From: Azoarcus sp031555955
Lineage (GTDB): Bacteria; Pseudomonadota; Gammaproteobacteria; Burkholderiales; Rhodocyclaceae
Assembly: GCA_031555955.1 (NCBI GenBank)
Contig: JAVBTY010000009.1
Span: 74,393 to 138,392, forward strand
Length of the DNA stretch: 64,000 bases
Direction: 5' to 3'
The position numbers and the translations under genes were made by a program. Positions 17,735-26,729 of this stretch are shown piece by piece. Position 1 is the first letter of the stretch. Each line of letters begins with the position of its first letter. Below the pieces are notes generated by a model, which had not been told where the DNA came from, ran no database searches, and saw only the letters and a list, made by a program, of their open reading frames with translations.

Positions 17735-18661
17735 TCAGTGCTCAAACCAGCCCGCGATACCAAACAGGGCCAGCATCAGCAGGCACACGACCAGGGCCCG
17801 CCACACCAGCCCTACCGTACTTTGCATGTAATCAGCGTCGGCCTCGTCCCCCGTCCCCATTTCTGGACGTTCCACGATCTCGCCCGACTCATGGACGGGC
17901 ATACCAAGGCGCACGCCCAGCGCGCCCCCGCCGCTTGCAAGCAGTATAGCGGACGCTCTGTCGGGCCACTGCATCGGCTGCGTCCTCCAGCAATAGACGG
18001 CATCCTCGAAATCACCTGCGACCGAAAAAGACGCCGCGGTCAGCCGTACCGGCAGCCAGTCGACAAGCTCGAACACACGCCGGGCGAAATCACCGAAACG
18101 CCCGAATTCGGCATCGCGACGTCCGCCCCAGTCTTCGGCGAAAAAGCGCGCCAGACGGTACATCAGCGCTCCGCTGGGCCCCGGCAGCAGAACAAACCAG
18201 AAAGCCACGCCAAAAACATTGCGGTGCGAGGCGACCAGCGCCTGCTCGATCGCCAGCCGCGCAATCTCGCCCGAACCCGCTTCTGTATAGTCCCTGCCAC
18301 GCCATTCGCCCAGCAGGGCGCGCGCGCGGTCAAGCTCCCCCATGCGCAGCGCAAGATGGATATCAGTAAAAAAATGGCTCTCGTGGCGAAATCCCATCGT
18401 CAGGTACAGCACCCCGACATTAAAGGCAAACGCGGCCAGCGGATGGATTTCCCACAGGAAGAAGTACAGCAGCGCGGCGCCCAGCGTACAACCGATCACA
18501 AACAGGCACCACACCGAGCGCCCATGCCGCGCCTCGCCATCGTTGAACTTGTCCACCAGCAGTCCGGACAGCCGGCCCAGCGGATCAAGAACAGCCTGGC
18601 GCACCGGGAGTGGTTTCAGCTGTTCAAGCAGAAGACTGATAACGAGTGAAAGAAGTGTCAT
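17735..18661 (-). CDS. CobD/CbiB family membrane protein
   Basis: The 308-residue protein starts MTLLSLVISLLLEQLKPL and has several hydrophobic segments: the N-terminus, about 50-90, about 155-170, and a C-terminal helix RALVVCLLMLALFGIAGWF. It belongs to the CobD/CbiB-like family, which also includes AmpE. True CbiB makes adenosylcobinamide phosphate. This betaproteobacterial subgroup usually sits outside cobalamin operons, and none is seen here, so cobalamin synthesis should not be assumed. Conserved features include MGFRHESHFFTDIHLALRMGEL and ELVDWLPVRLTAASFSVAGDFEDAV, which resembles the CbiB region. It lies between the CoA pyrophosphatase and thiolase genes. Confidence 0.8.
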   Translation of the reverse strand: MTLLSLVISLLLEQLKPLPVRQAVLDPLGRLSGLLVDKFNDGEARHGRSVWCLFVIGCTLGAALLYFFLWEIHPLAAFAFNVGVLYLTMGFRHESHFFTDIHLALRMGELDRARALLGEWRGRDYTEAGSGEIARLAIEQALVASHRNVFGVAFWFVLLPGPSGALMYRLARFFAEDWGGRRDAEFGRFGDFARRVFELVDWLPVRLTAASFSVAGDFEDAVYCWRTQPMQWPDRASAILLASGGGALGVRLGMPVHESGEIVERPEMGTGDEADADYMQSTVGLVWRALVVCLLMLALFGIAGWFEH

Positions 18662-18737
18662 ACCAATCCAGTCAGGAAAAAACTGTAATCCCGGCTACCC
18701 GGCGTAAAACCGGTCGCCCGCCAGCATCCGGAAACCG

Positions 18738-19253
18738 TCAGGCTCGCCCAATGAAGCGGTACAGGGAATAAAGGATTCCCGCCGTCGCGCCCCAGATGTA
18801 ATAGTGCCCGAAAGGCATTGCGTGATAATGCCTCAGCCGCCCCCGGTAATGAATGCTGTGCTGCTGGTGGTTTGCCGGATCCAGAAAATGTTCAAGTGGA
18901 ACCTCAAAAACCTCCGCAACCTCAAATTCATCCAGAGCAAGCTGGAACGGTGGATGCACCACGCCCACCACAGGGGTAATCCTGAATCCGGTTCCAGTGA
19001 CATGAACCGGTAGCCGTCCGAGCACCTCGATCCGGTCCAGTCCAATCCCGATTTCCTCGTGCGTTTCGCGCAGCGCCGTCATTTCGGCGGACTGGTCGGA
19101 CGGCTCTACCCGTCCCCCCGGAAACGCAATCTGCCCGGGATGATCGCGCAAATGGTCGGTACGGCGGGTAAGCAGCACCCTGACGCCATCGTCACGCCCG
19201 ACAAACGGCAGCAGCACCGACGCCGGAACAGATTCGCCCTGTTCCACATCCAC
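18738..19253 (-). CDS. CoA pyrophosphatase (NudL/YeaB-like Nudix hydrolase)
   Basis: The protein has the NudL signature: LLTRRTDHLRDHPGQIAFPGGRVEP, followed by the Nudix box ending ALRETHEEIGI. These enzymes split CoA and its derivatives into phosphopantetheine and 3',5'-ADP. The start is unusual. The first standard start codon in frame is a GTG at 19253 without a ribosome-binding site (171 residues). The frame stays open upstream to a TGA near 19375 and encodes a plausible family N-terminus (RFPIGGEYRLDLERLRILFKS). A CTG at 19319, preceded at 8 bases by GGAG, could initiate a 193-residue form. The end coordinate is secure, but the start may be 66 bases further out. Confidence 0.85.
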   Translation of the reverse strand: MDVEQGESVPASVLLPFVGRDDGVRVLLTRRTDHLRDHPGQIAFPGGRVEPSDQSAEMTALRETHEEIGIGLDRIEVLGRLPVHVTGTGFRITPVVGVVHPPFQLALDEFEVAEVFEVPLEHFLDPANHQQHSIHYRGRLRHYHAMPFGHYYIWGATAGILYSLYRFIGRA

Positions 19254-19359
19254 GTCACCGGTACAGGTATCCGCCGAAACTCCGGATTTAAAGAGGATTC
19301 TTAAACGCTCAAGGTCCAGACGATACTCTCCGCCTATCGGGAAACGCCGACAGAGAATA

Positions 19360-20007
19360 TCAGAAGCGCTTCTTCATCGTCAGGCGGCCGCTTTCGTGCT
19401 GAATCTCCACCCGGCTGAGAAAACTCATTCCCAGCAAGGCGAACGGCAGATCACCCTCGTGCACCGATCCCTCGACATTGTGCAAGGTAATCGCCCCTAC
19501 CCGCACTCCGTCGAGCCGCACCCGCCATACCCGCACCACGCCATTGGCGGTCTGGGAGCGCCCCTGCGTGGCCTTCGTCAGATCAATCCCCGCCCGGCGC
19601 GCATCGGACAGGCCCATCGACACCATGCTCGCGCCCGTATCAAGCAGGAACTTTATCGGCGCGCCATTGACCGCGCCCTGCATCACGTAGTGCCCGTTTC
19701 CATCGGCCACCAGAACCTGCGTCTGGTTACCGTCACCACCCTCCACGGCAGAGGAGCCCACCACACTACTTCCCAGCGACAGCCGCCGCTGCTGCCCCTC
19801 AAAACGGACGACCGCAGCCTCCCCCGTGATTTCGAGCAGCCTCACCCCTTCGCGCGTACTGCCGCCCACAGCCACTGTTTGCGGCGCGCCGCCATTCACC
19901 ACCAGCACGGCCTTGCTGCCAAACACCCCCGCCAGCACCACGTCTGCCGCGGAAGCCACCCCACACAACACCAGCGCCGCAGCGGCGATGCCGTATCGGG
20001 CAAGCAT
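19360..20007 (-). CDS. Retropepsin-like aspartic protease, clan AA, periplasmic
   Basis: From the ATG at 20007 the product has 215 residues. It begins with a signal peptide (MLARYGIAAAALVLCGVASA, cleavage after about residue 20). The catalytic motif is FLLDTGASMVSMG, the single D-T-G-A of retropepsin-like enzymes that act as dimers. The C-terminal half contains a second family element, FALLGMSFLSRVEI. It matches the TIGR02281-type bacterial aspartyl protease group. An ATG at 20043, just 1 base after the pilE stop, would add 12 residues and remains possible. The substrate is unknown. Following pilE in the same direction, it is probably transcribed with the pilin operon. Confidence 0.85.
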   Translation of the reverse strand: MLARYGIAAAALVLCGVASAADVVLAGVFGSKAVLVVNGGAPQTVAVGGSTREGVRLLEITGEAAVVRFEGQQRRLSLGSSVVGSSAVEGGDGNQTQVLVADGNGHYVMQGAVNGAPIKFLLDTGASMVSMGLSDARRAGIDLTKATQGRSQTANGVVRVWRVRLDGVRVGAITLHNVEGSVHEGDLPFALLGMSFLSRVEIQHESGRLTMKKRF

Positions 20008-20044
20008 CAGGGCAGCACCATCCCTGCCGTGCCCCGCAACCATG

Positions 20045-20533
20045 TCACCAGCAAAATCCCAAAGCGTTCGCATCAGACATGGCTGTATTAGCCCCTGCAT
20101 CAGACGCAGGAGGAAATGCTCCCTTTTTTAACGTATTGTCCAGAGTCAGGGTGCCGCATTTCTTGTCTTGGCTTGCCTGCGGCTCCTGCGGAACAGCCTG
20201 AATCTGGAAAGTATTCGCCGTAGTATTCGCCGCCACCAGACTGACGTTATAAAAAGGATTCGCAGAATTCGCCGGGCAGGTCGCAAAACCAGGAATTCCA
20301 GGCGCGACACCTGCTGCGTTAAGGTAAGTAAAGTCAATCGTATACTTGCGCTGAAGCGCATTGGCATAACTCTGCATCACCGTCTCGCAGTCCGCCCGGC
20401 GAGTCCGGACTATATGCTCGTTATACTGGGGCAGTGCCAATGCAATCAGGATGGCGATGACGGCGACAACGATCATCAGCTCTATCAGGGTAAAACCGGC
20501 GCTTCGGCGCCTGCTTATTCGCTTACCGTTCAT
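20045..20533 (-). CDS. pilE: Type IV pilin PilE (minor pilin)
   Basis: A 162-residue prepilin with leader MNGKRISRRRSAG cut before F14 by the prepilin peptidase. The class III motif GFTLIELMIVV has Glu at +5. The hydrophobic helix ends near residue 40, then YNEHIVRTRRADCETVMQS. Two pairs of Cys (in ADCET, FATCPAN, DKKCGTL and the C-terminal GFCW) could form the disulfide loops of pilin globular domains. It is the last pilin gene of the fimT-pilV-pilW-pilX-pilY1 block and overlaps the preceding gene by four bases (ATGA). In Pseudomonas the pilE at this position is a minor pilin of the priming/tip complex. Confidence 0.93.
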   Translation of the reverse strand: MNGKRISRRRSAGFTLIELMIVVAVIAILIALALPQYNEHIVRTRRADCETVMQSYANALQRKYTIDFTYLNAAGVAPGIPGFATCPANSANPFYNVSLVAANTTANTFQIQAVPQEPQASQDKKCGTLTLDNTLKKGAFPPASDAGANTAMSDANALGFCW

Positions 20534-20898
20534 TTTTTCCGCTCCTTCTCCCCCGTCTGCCCGGACGGCGCGGCGAAATAGGCGCGGCGCGCAACATATC
20601 TGGCCCCCATCTGATCAGCATCAACACTCATCCGCCAGTTGAGCATGTTCTGTTTCAGTTCCGAAAACGGCACGACCCCGACCACTCCAGAAATTCTTAT
20701 TTCCGTTTCCGGAGTAAACGCATAAATCCGCCCTCCCGCCGTTACGGTTTTTCCGGCAGTGTCAATACGTTCAATTTTTTGAGGGCTACTCTCAAACCCC
20801 ACCATAACTTCATCCCCTTCCACGGCGGCAACCCCCGTTGGTGCCCCCCATGAAAGCGCTGCTGCAATACACAGCAGGGCCAGTTTTCCCGTTTTCAT
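20530..20898 (-). CDS. Small exported protein in the PilY2 position
   Basis: The ATG at 20898, preceded by a gggggtgg purine run, gives a 122-residue protein with a signal peptide (MKTGKLALLCIAAALSWGAP, cleavage near residue 25). The mature part looks like a small beta domain (QKIERIDTAGKTVTAGGRIYAFTPETEI) with a basic tail. It sits between pilY1 and pilE exactly where Pseudomonas aeruginosa has pilY2, and its size agrees. I base the PilY2 suggestion on position, size and export signal. I cannot confirm it by sequence recall. Its stop overlaps the pilE start, indicating coupling. Confidence 0.7.
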   Translation of the reverse strand: MKTGKLALLCIAAALSWGAPTGVAAVEGDEVMVGFESSPQKIERIDTAGKTVTAGGRIYAFTPETEIRISGVVGVVPFSELKQNMLNWRMSVDADQMGARYVARRAYFAAPSGQTGEKERKK

Positions 20899-20996
20899 AG
20901 ACCACCCCCTATTAGAAATCCATTTAAACGTCCGTTTTCTGCTGCAAGGCAGGTCCGCTGATATCTCAGACACGCCTGCCAGCAACAGAAAACCGG

Positions 20997-23900
20997 TTAC
21001 CGAACAGTAGTCCATCCCTGACGGCCCATATCAGGATCCGGGCTTTCGCTAGTAGAAAGGCCTCCGGGCAAAACAGCCTTTGCAGCACCTTCTCCGTGCA
21101 ATATGGTTGGAGCCACTCCACCAGGCAGCTTGCGGGCATTCACCGCTACCGATCCCTGATTTGCACCAAGACTGACAAACTCACCCGAGTTAAAACTTTG
21201 ATCATTGTTCAGATCAAACACCGAAAAGCTGGTGCGCCCGCCTGTAAATGGATCCAGCTCATATAACCAGCCTGAAACCTGGCCCGCACATGCATTGGGA
21301 TCTGGCACAAACGACGTAAAAACGATCCGGTCACTGTAATAGGCATTAGGAGAACTAATAACCCGCTCTCCTGTAAGCACTGACGGAGATGCCTGCAGAT
21401 CAAGATAAAAACCTTTCTGGTCAGCGGATAACGTATTCTTCGTGATGACACGAACGTCGTGGGTTTCCCCGTCAAAATCCGCACTCAGCTTTTCTGCCTG
21501 GATTTCCTGTTTCAGCAAATTATTACGTGTTACCTTGGCCCCTCCTGCCACATCGTTCTGGCACGAAACCGGCTGATGAAATGTCTCGCCGCAATCATCA
21601 AAAATGCCATAAAAACTCTCTTTCTCCTGATCTCCCTGGTCCCCAACCTCAAAAAACTGTCCGGTTCCAAAATAGACAATTGTCCCATCCCGGTAGGGAT
21701 TGAGCCGCACCGCTGGCCTTGTCATGATTGGTCGTGTCTTTCCCTCATCCTTGTTGCTGAAAAGGGGGGCGGGCTTGGCTCCCGCCTTGAAAGACACCTT
21801 CCATTCACCGACCGCCCCTTTGAAATCAAAGCGCCACATGTTTCCATGCATATCTCCAGCATACACGGCATCCGTCGCCCCGTTCCTGTTGGAGTCCACC
21901 GCAGAAGGCGACGCCAGTCCATTCGGTTTTTCCGCACTGCCAACCTGGGTGTCAATCATTTTCAGCAGACTACCCGTCGCCAGATCAACCACAAAAAGCC
22001 GTGCCGTATTCGATTCACTGTTATAACCGTTGCCGAAAATGGCGACCCAGTCGCCGCTTTCCAGCCTGACGATGGCGGCCTGCCCAATTGCAACCCCCAG
22101 TTCAGGATGGGTAAATTCCCACAACACATTCTTTTCGCTGAATGAGGCTGGATTTTCAACATCAAGCGCGAAATAGGCGCGCCCTCCGGCCCCTGTCGAA
22201 CCAACCAGCACCGTCTTCCATTGTTTGCCTTTCGATGTGTCGATAAAGGCATCCGCCGCGCTGGATGGTCCATCAACGAAATACTGATGCTGATAATCCT
22301 GCCCGGCAAGCGTGGCGAGCTTGCCGTGTGGCGCCACATCAGACGTTTTTTCAAAAAGAACGCTGGGGATATAGGCAAATTTTTCTACCCCGGTCGCCTC
22401 ATCAAAGGCATGCAACATGCCGTCATTCGCACCGGCATAAACCATTTTCAGGCGGTTCTTATAGTCATCCGTGGCTCTTCTGTTTTTATACGCCGAACGC
22501 TCCGTGGCATCCAGACCGGGCGCCGTGCCATACCCAAGATTTTCCGTGCCTACGTAAACTGGCCCGGAATGGACGATATCACCCAGCACCTTACCCCCTC
22601 GGGAACGGAATTTACCAAATTCCGCACCCCCTTCGTGGGTATTGTCACCACGCAACCAGTCCAGCAGGTTTTGGGCCGTCAGCTGTGCAGCGGGGGGCAC
22701 GGCCTGCCATGACATAGGGATCGAAAAAAGCCCCTGCTGGGAGGGTGAAAGGTTGTCCCAGGTGAAGGGAATTGGCACGAATGTACCGCCATTCCATTTA
22801 GAAGTATAAATTTTCCGCGCCCCATGCGCTGGGATTTTTCCGCTTGCGCTCCATGCCAGATCCAGATGCTCCAGAACCGGTGGAGACGCCATGGGGTCAG
22901 CCGGGATATAGTCAAAACCCTTCAGCTCCCCGGTCCATTGGCTCTTGTCTCCTTGATACTCGACCGAGTAAAGCCTCGTCCCATTCGCCGCACGGGAAGA
23001 ACTGCTGCCCACGGACGCTGCACTCTGCGTGGCTGTTTCTATACTGGCAAAAATGGCCTTGACCGCCGCAACCATTTCCATCGGGTCACTTGCGCTCAGA
23101 TACTTGCCATGTCCATTTACCGCTGCATGAAACAAATCATCGATTTTTGCCGCTTCCGCTGTGGGGGGAGGCCAGCTAACCTCCCCCCCGGCTGCGGCTG
23201 TTGCTTTAACCCCCTCCACTGTGGGAGCAGCCCCTCCGTCTTTTTTACTTCCCTGCACACCAAAACCAATAGTGAATAACCCCATGTTCTGCCAGAATGC
23301 CGGGCTATCCGCTGAGGGGGGGACCACGTTTGGAAGATCCGGTCGCAAATCACGGTACCAGTAATGCATAGCCACATCGGCCAATGTGTTGCTGTTTGAA
23401 TCACTGTAAGGAGCAGCAGGCGTATAGGAATATGGCTCCATACCCGGGCCCGTAATGAGTGGTCCCGGGTTTCCATCAACATTCTTCTTTGCGGCCTCTG
23501 TTTTTGCCTCGGCATCGTTCCAGCCACCATCCGTCATCAGGATCGTGTAACTTCTACGGCATGCGAGCGTCGTTCCGCCCTTGACTCCAGGCGTTGAACT
23601 CCAGGGACCAATCTCCGAATCATTTTCGTAATATTGTCCGGCGTCATCAACCGCCCTTCTGAGCGGAGTCATGCCTGGCTCTCCTAGCGCAAAGAGCCAT
23701 TTAAAGAAAGCGGCCCTGTCATTTCCCTCAAATTTCCGGATGCCTCTTTCAATAGTGCTTAGAGTTTTACCATCAACACTGCTGGTTCCACCCTTGGAGA
23801 TTTTCCCATAACCAACACGGGAATTATCACCAAGCTCAGCAAATGCAAGGCTCATTGCAGCCTTGGCTGTGAAATTCCTGATGCGGTAATACGAATACCA

Positions 23901-24527
23901 GTTGGCGAAGTTCTGCTTTTGTGTCGCATCGCCATCAGTAACAATATCTACCCGCTGAAAGCAGGCATCATTAACCAGGTTACCGCTCGTCGGCGGCACA
24001 ACACACGCGCCACCAGGAACGTATCTGTTGTAGTAGGCGTGCCCCCCGGGGTTAGCTACCGTCCAGTCTGTTCGACTGCTCCAGCTTGCCACGTAACCGG
24101 TTGAAAGGTTTACTTTTGGCTGATTCTCCCTGTTTGTCAGATAGCCGTCATTCCACGCATTGTTAAAATCCGCATTTCCAAGATTCCCCCCATCTCCTGT
24201 GGCAGGGGGAAGATAGGTGACATCCGGATTAAAATACAGCTTGTTGCGAAGATGCGAATACGAACTCATCAAATTGCCGCTCGAGTTGCTAGTATTCAAA
24301 ATGTTCGCACTGCCCATCGACCCAGAATCATCATGGATATACATCAGGTTTGAAGGCAGCCCTCCTCCCAGCTCAATGGGAACCTGTGAAATATCGAATG
24401 GCGCTCCCCATGCAGATGCGGGCAACGACAGCACCGCGACACCAAAAACAATATCCAGCATTGACGCCAGAACGGTCATCCGGCAGCGCCGGGGGGCCTT
24501 ACGGCCTGTGTAATGTTGCCTGTTCAT
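20997..24527 (-). CDS. pilY1: Type IV pilus tip adhesin/assembly protein PilY1
   Basis: PilY1 caps the minor-pilin complex, promotes pilus extension and acts in adhesion and surface sensing. The 1176-residue protein starts MNRQHYTGRK after ggaggatctgaac. It has an export signal to about residue 42 and then a von Willebrand A-like domain with MIDAS D66-x-S68-x-S70. The C-terminal half is the PilC/PilY1 beta-propeller (DIVHSGPVYVG, GANDGMLHAFD). A calcium-loop pattern D878-x-N-x-N-x3-D lies in the propeller, matching the known PilY1 calcium site. R626-G627-D628 forms an RGD near the position reported in Pseudomonas PilY1. A second DLNNDQSFNSGEF loop starts at D1105. Base composition is visibly less GC-rich than surrounding genes. 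Confidence 0.95.
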   Translation of the reverse strand: MNRQHYTGRKAPRRCRMTVLASMLDIVFGVAVLSLPASAWGAPFDISQVPIELGGGLPSNLMYIHDDSGSMGSANILNTSNSSGNLMSSYSHLRNKLYFNPDVTYLPPATGDGGNLGNADFNNAWNDGYLTNRENQPKVNLSTGYVASWSSRTDWTVANPGGHAYYNRYVPGGACVVPPTSGNLVNDACFQRVDIVTDGDATQKQNFANWYSYYRIRNFTAKAAMSLAFAELGDNSRVGYGKISKGGTSSVDGKTLSTIERGIRKFEGNDRAAFFKWLFALGEPGMTPLRRAVDDAGQYYENDSEIGPWSSTPGVKGGTTLACRRSYTILMTDGGWNDAEAKTEAAKKNVDGNPGPLITGPGMEPYSYTPAAPYSDSNSNTLADVAMHYWYRDLRPDLPNVVPPSADSPAFWQNMGLFTIGFGVQGSKKDGGAAPTVEGVKATAAAGGEVSWPPPTAEAAKIDDLFHAAVNGHGKYLSASDPMEMVAAVKAIFASIETATQSAASVGSSSSRAANGTRLYSVEYQGDKSQWTGELKGFDYIPADPMASPPVLEHLDLAWSASGKIPAHGARKIYTSKWNGGTFVPIPFTWDNLSPSQQGLFSIPMSWQAVPPAAQLTAQNLLDWLRGDNTHEGGAEFGKFRSRGGKVLGDIVHSGPVYVGTENLGYGTAPGLDATERSAYKNRRATDDYKNRLKMVYAGANDGMLHAFDEATGVEKFAYIPSVLFEKTSDVAPHGKLATLAGQDYQHQYFVDGPSSAADAFIDTSKGKQWKTVLVGSTGAGGRAYFALDVENPASFSEKNVLWEFTHPELGVAIGQAAIVRLESGDWVAIFGNGYNSESNTARLFVVDLATGSLLKMIDTQVGSAEKPNGLASPSAVDSNRNGATDAVYAGDMHGNMWRFDFKGAVGEWKVSFKAGAKPAPLFSNKDEGKTRPIMTRPAVRLNPYRDGTIVYFGTGQFFEVGDQGDQEKESFYGIFDDCGETFHQPVSCQNDVAGGAKVTRNNLLKQEIQAEKLSADFDGETHDVRVITKNTLSADQKGFYLDLQASPSVLTGERVISSPNAYYSDRIVFTSFVPDPNACAGQVSGWLYELDPFTGGRTSFSVFDLNNDQSFNSGEFVSLGANQGSVAVNARKLPGGVAPTILHGEGAAKAVLPGGLSTSESPDPDMGRQGWTTVR

Positions 24528-24579
24528 GTTCAGATCCTCCCTGCCAGTCCTGTAACCATCAATACCGCCAAAAACCAGA

Positions 24580-25116
24580 TCACTCCGCATACGGGCGCGT
24601 GTATGTGCTTTCCAGAATTATCGGCGTATCACCCCGCCCCCCCACCGCGCGCACCACGACCCGAAACGCGTCCGCCTTAAAACCTAGGGAGCTCAGGTCT
24701 ATGTGCTGAATCGCCCCCTGCTCTTCCTGATATTCCATCATGTAGCGCGGCCTGGCGGCAGTACCTTTTATATCGCCACCAATCTCCTGGCTCTTGCTTC
24801 CCGTCCAGGCCGCCGAACTGGAAACATCCGGCATTATGACGGAAGCAGCCCCTTCCAGACGGTAGCTTCCGTTTCCGTTATAAACGGTTGCATTCCAGGC
24901 CGCACGCTCACCTTCAATCAGGCCGATTTCAGCTGCCTGAAATGCGATATTCCGGTCGCGCAAATTGCCTGCCATGCGCTCCTGCTGTGTCGTAACCTGA
25001 ATGGCCGTAACGCCAATCATTGTCATCAGCAGCAGGATAATCAACCCCACAAACAGGACCGCACCCCGTTGCTGCCGGAAACATCCGCCACAAGACTGGC
25101 TGTTTCTGTAAAACAT
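24580..25116 (-). CDS. pilX: Type IV pilus minor pilin-associated protein PilX
   Basis: 178 residues. The N-terminal PilX pattern is QQRGAVLFVGLIILLLMTMIG, with a long hydrophobic helix and without the classic FTLIE. It is followed by TTQQERMAGNLRDRNIAFQAAEIGL, the conserved PilX_N block. PilX joins PilV, PilW, FimU and PilY1 in the initiation complex under the pilus tip. The start ATG at 25116 has a gaggtgat ribosome-binding site. It lies 15 bases after pilW and 52 before pilY1 in the same operon. Confidence 0.92.
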   Translation of the reverse strand: MFYRNSQSCGGCFRQQRGAVLFVGLIILLLMTMIGVTAIQVTTQQERMAGNLRDRNIAFQAAEIGLIEGERAAWNATVYNGNGSYRLEGAASVIMPDVSSSAAWTGSKSQEIGGDIKGTAARPRYMMEYQEEQGAIQHIDLSSLGFKADAFRVVVRAVGGRGDTPIILESTYTRPYAE

Positions 25117-25131
25117 TTAATATCACCTCGA

Positions 25132-26220
25132 TCAAAAAGTCCGATTGCGCAACGCGACCGTGGTAGAAAAAATCTGGTGTATCCTTCTATCATCGGTACG
25201 TGGCGTAAACAAAATACCGCCGCTGTCTATTGAAGGTGGCGCATTTTCCAGAACATTTTCGACGCTGGTTACACGCAGAGAAACCCGCAATGCCGTCGCG
25301 TCACCCCAGTCCTGTTGCGTCAGCCCCGATGCTGACGCAAGGGCGACATAACCAGTAACAGTTCTGGGGCGGGATCCGTCGTTATTCTCATCACCTTTAC
25401 CCAGACTGATCTGCATGTCCTCGACGCCTTCAACCAGCTCCTGGTTGCCGCGAAAAAGACTGTAAACCGCATCCCCCGCAGCATTTTTGCGCCCGGTGTT
25501 CTGGATTGAATACTGCACAGATCCAAATCGAAGAATGCGCCCTGCATTGCCGAAATTCTTGTTTCTCTCATCTGGAATTGGTACGGTTGGTATGATTGTA
25601 TTGCTAAGGGTTGCAGGGTTTGCGTTTACCGAAGCAACCGTTAACGTAACCAGCCCCCTGCAGCTTGCAAGCAGCAGATTCTCTCCATTATTGATGGAGG
25701 TAACATTGAAGGCATTCGAAATGCTGATCCCATCTTTATCCTGCGCCTGAACGGGAAATGACTGGGTAATCCGCGTAATGGTGACCGCATCGGTACCCGT
25801 AGCAACTGCCCCCGGAAGCGTTGCGACATGAGTAGCCTCTCCCGGCGTAGCTCCCGTTCCGGCGGTTCCGGAAACAGACAGGTCAATAACAGGCGGAGAA
25901 GTAATATTGGCAATAGTCGCAACGACGTTATCGCCCGAATAATCCGTCACTTTCTGGCCGCCGCGCAAGAGAAGCCGCCAAATGGGACCGCCATAGTAAT
26001 AACCGGCCATTCTGAGATCGTTGTTGATGATATCGATAGCAATGCGGCCATTTTCCTGTACGCGGGAAAGCTCCTCGTTGTAACCGTAAGTTTTCCGGCT
26101 TCCCTGAAAAATGTAGAGCACCGCAAGCAGGATCAGCAGGCCAAGAATCATTGCGATCATCAGCTCAATCAGCGTAAGACCGCGCTGGGCAGGTGAAAAA
26201 CGGGAAGATTTTTTGCTCAT
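25132..26220 (-). CDS. pilW: Type IV pilus minor pilin PilW
   Basis: A 362-residue prepilin-like protein. The leader MSKKSSRFSPAQRG is followed by LTLIELMIAMILGLLILLAV, the prepilin peptidase motif with Glu at +5. The block ENGRIAIDIINNDLRMAGYYG-like is typical of PilW. The large C-terminal beta domain ends with TDDRRIHQIFSTTVALRNR, also a family hallmark. The ATG at 26220 overlaps the pilV stop by four bases. PilW is the largest minor pilin and probably contacts PilX and PilY1 in the tip complex. Confidence 0.93.
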   Translation of the reverse strand: MSKKSSRFSPAQRGLTLIELMIAMILGLLILLAVLYIFQGSRKTYGYNEELSRVQENGRIAIDIINNDLRMAGYYYGGPIWRLLLRGGQKVTDYSGDNVVATIANITSPPVIDLSVSGTAGTGATPGEATHVATLPGAVATGTDAVTITRITQSFPVQAQDKDGISISNAFNVTSINNGENLLLASCRGLVTLTVASVNANPATLSNTIIPTVPIPDERNKNFGNAGRILRFGSVQYSIQNTGRKNAAGDAVYSLFRGNQELVEGVEDMQISLGKGDENNDGSRPRTVTGYVALASASGLTQQDWGDATALRVSLRVTSVENVLENAPPSIDSGGILFTPRTDDRRIHQIFSTTVALRNRTF

Positions 26221-26708
26221 TTTATCCGCCCCACAATTGCTACGTTTTGTGTAACACGTCCTTTTACAACCCCGTCGCTGGCACTGAGGTCAGCTTCCGT
26301 CCACCGGATACCCACCACAAAAAAATTGCCGGATCCGGTGCATGCTGCCTCTGTGGCATCTGTGGAATTCGATCTCCGGCATACGAAGCCATCCGCCCCT
26401 GGGCCGAGGGCACGCACCAAGGCGGCCTTCCAGTCGGCAAGATCCAGATCGGGAACAGTCGAACCCGACGCGCTGGCTCCGGTTGCGATTTCATAATCAC
26501 CCGCAAGCGCATCCACCTTATTTGCCCGCATCCGGTCAAGAATATCGTAGGCCAGCAGCGTCGCCTGGGATCGCTGCAGCGCCCCCTGGTTTAGCTGCAG
26601 GGATGCCACCTGCAATCCGGCCAGCCCCAGCAACCCAAGAGACAGGACGACAATGGCGACAAGAACTTCCAGAAGACTCGCACCATTCTGCCGTTTCAAA
26701 AAAAACAT
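26217..26708 (-). CDS. pilV: Type IV pilus modification/minor pilin PilV
   Basis: A 163-residue prepilin: short leader MFFLKRQNG, then ASLLEVLVAIVVLSLGLLGLAGLQ, where Ala replaces Phe at +1 and Glu is kept at +5. This is the usual PilV form. The next block SLQLNQGALQRSQATLLAYDILDRMRANK is diagnostic. A ggaaggagctgaaaa ribosome-binding site precedes the ATG at 26708. Two Cys (VCRRS and ACTGSG) may form the C-terminal disulfide. It is coupled to pilW by an ATGA overlap. Confidence 0.93.
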   Translation of the reverse strand: MFFLKRQNGASLLEVLVAIVVLSLGLLGLAGLQVASLQLNQGALQRSQATLLAYDILDRMRANKVDALAGDYEIATGASASGSTVPDLDLADWKAALVRALGPGADGFVCRRSNSTDATEAACTGSGNFFVVGIRWTEADLSASDGVVKGRVTQNVAIVGRIK

Positions 26709-26729
26709 TTTTCAGCTCCTTCCGCGCTA

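Noticed and set aside
16622..18649. 675-codon plus-strand frame across the thiolase and CobD/CbiB genes
   Set aside because: Both minus-strand genes have clear family features, and the plus frame has none.
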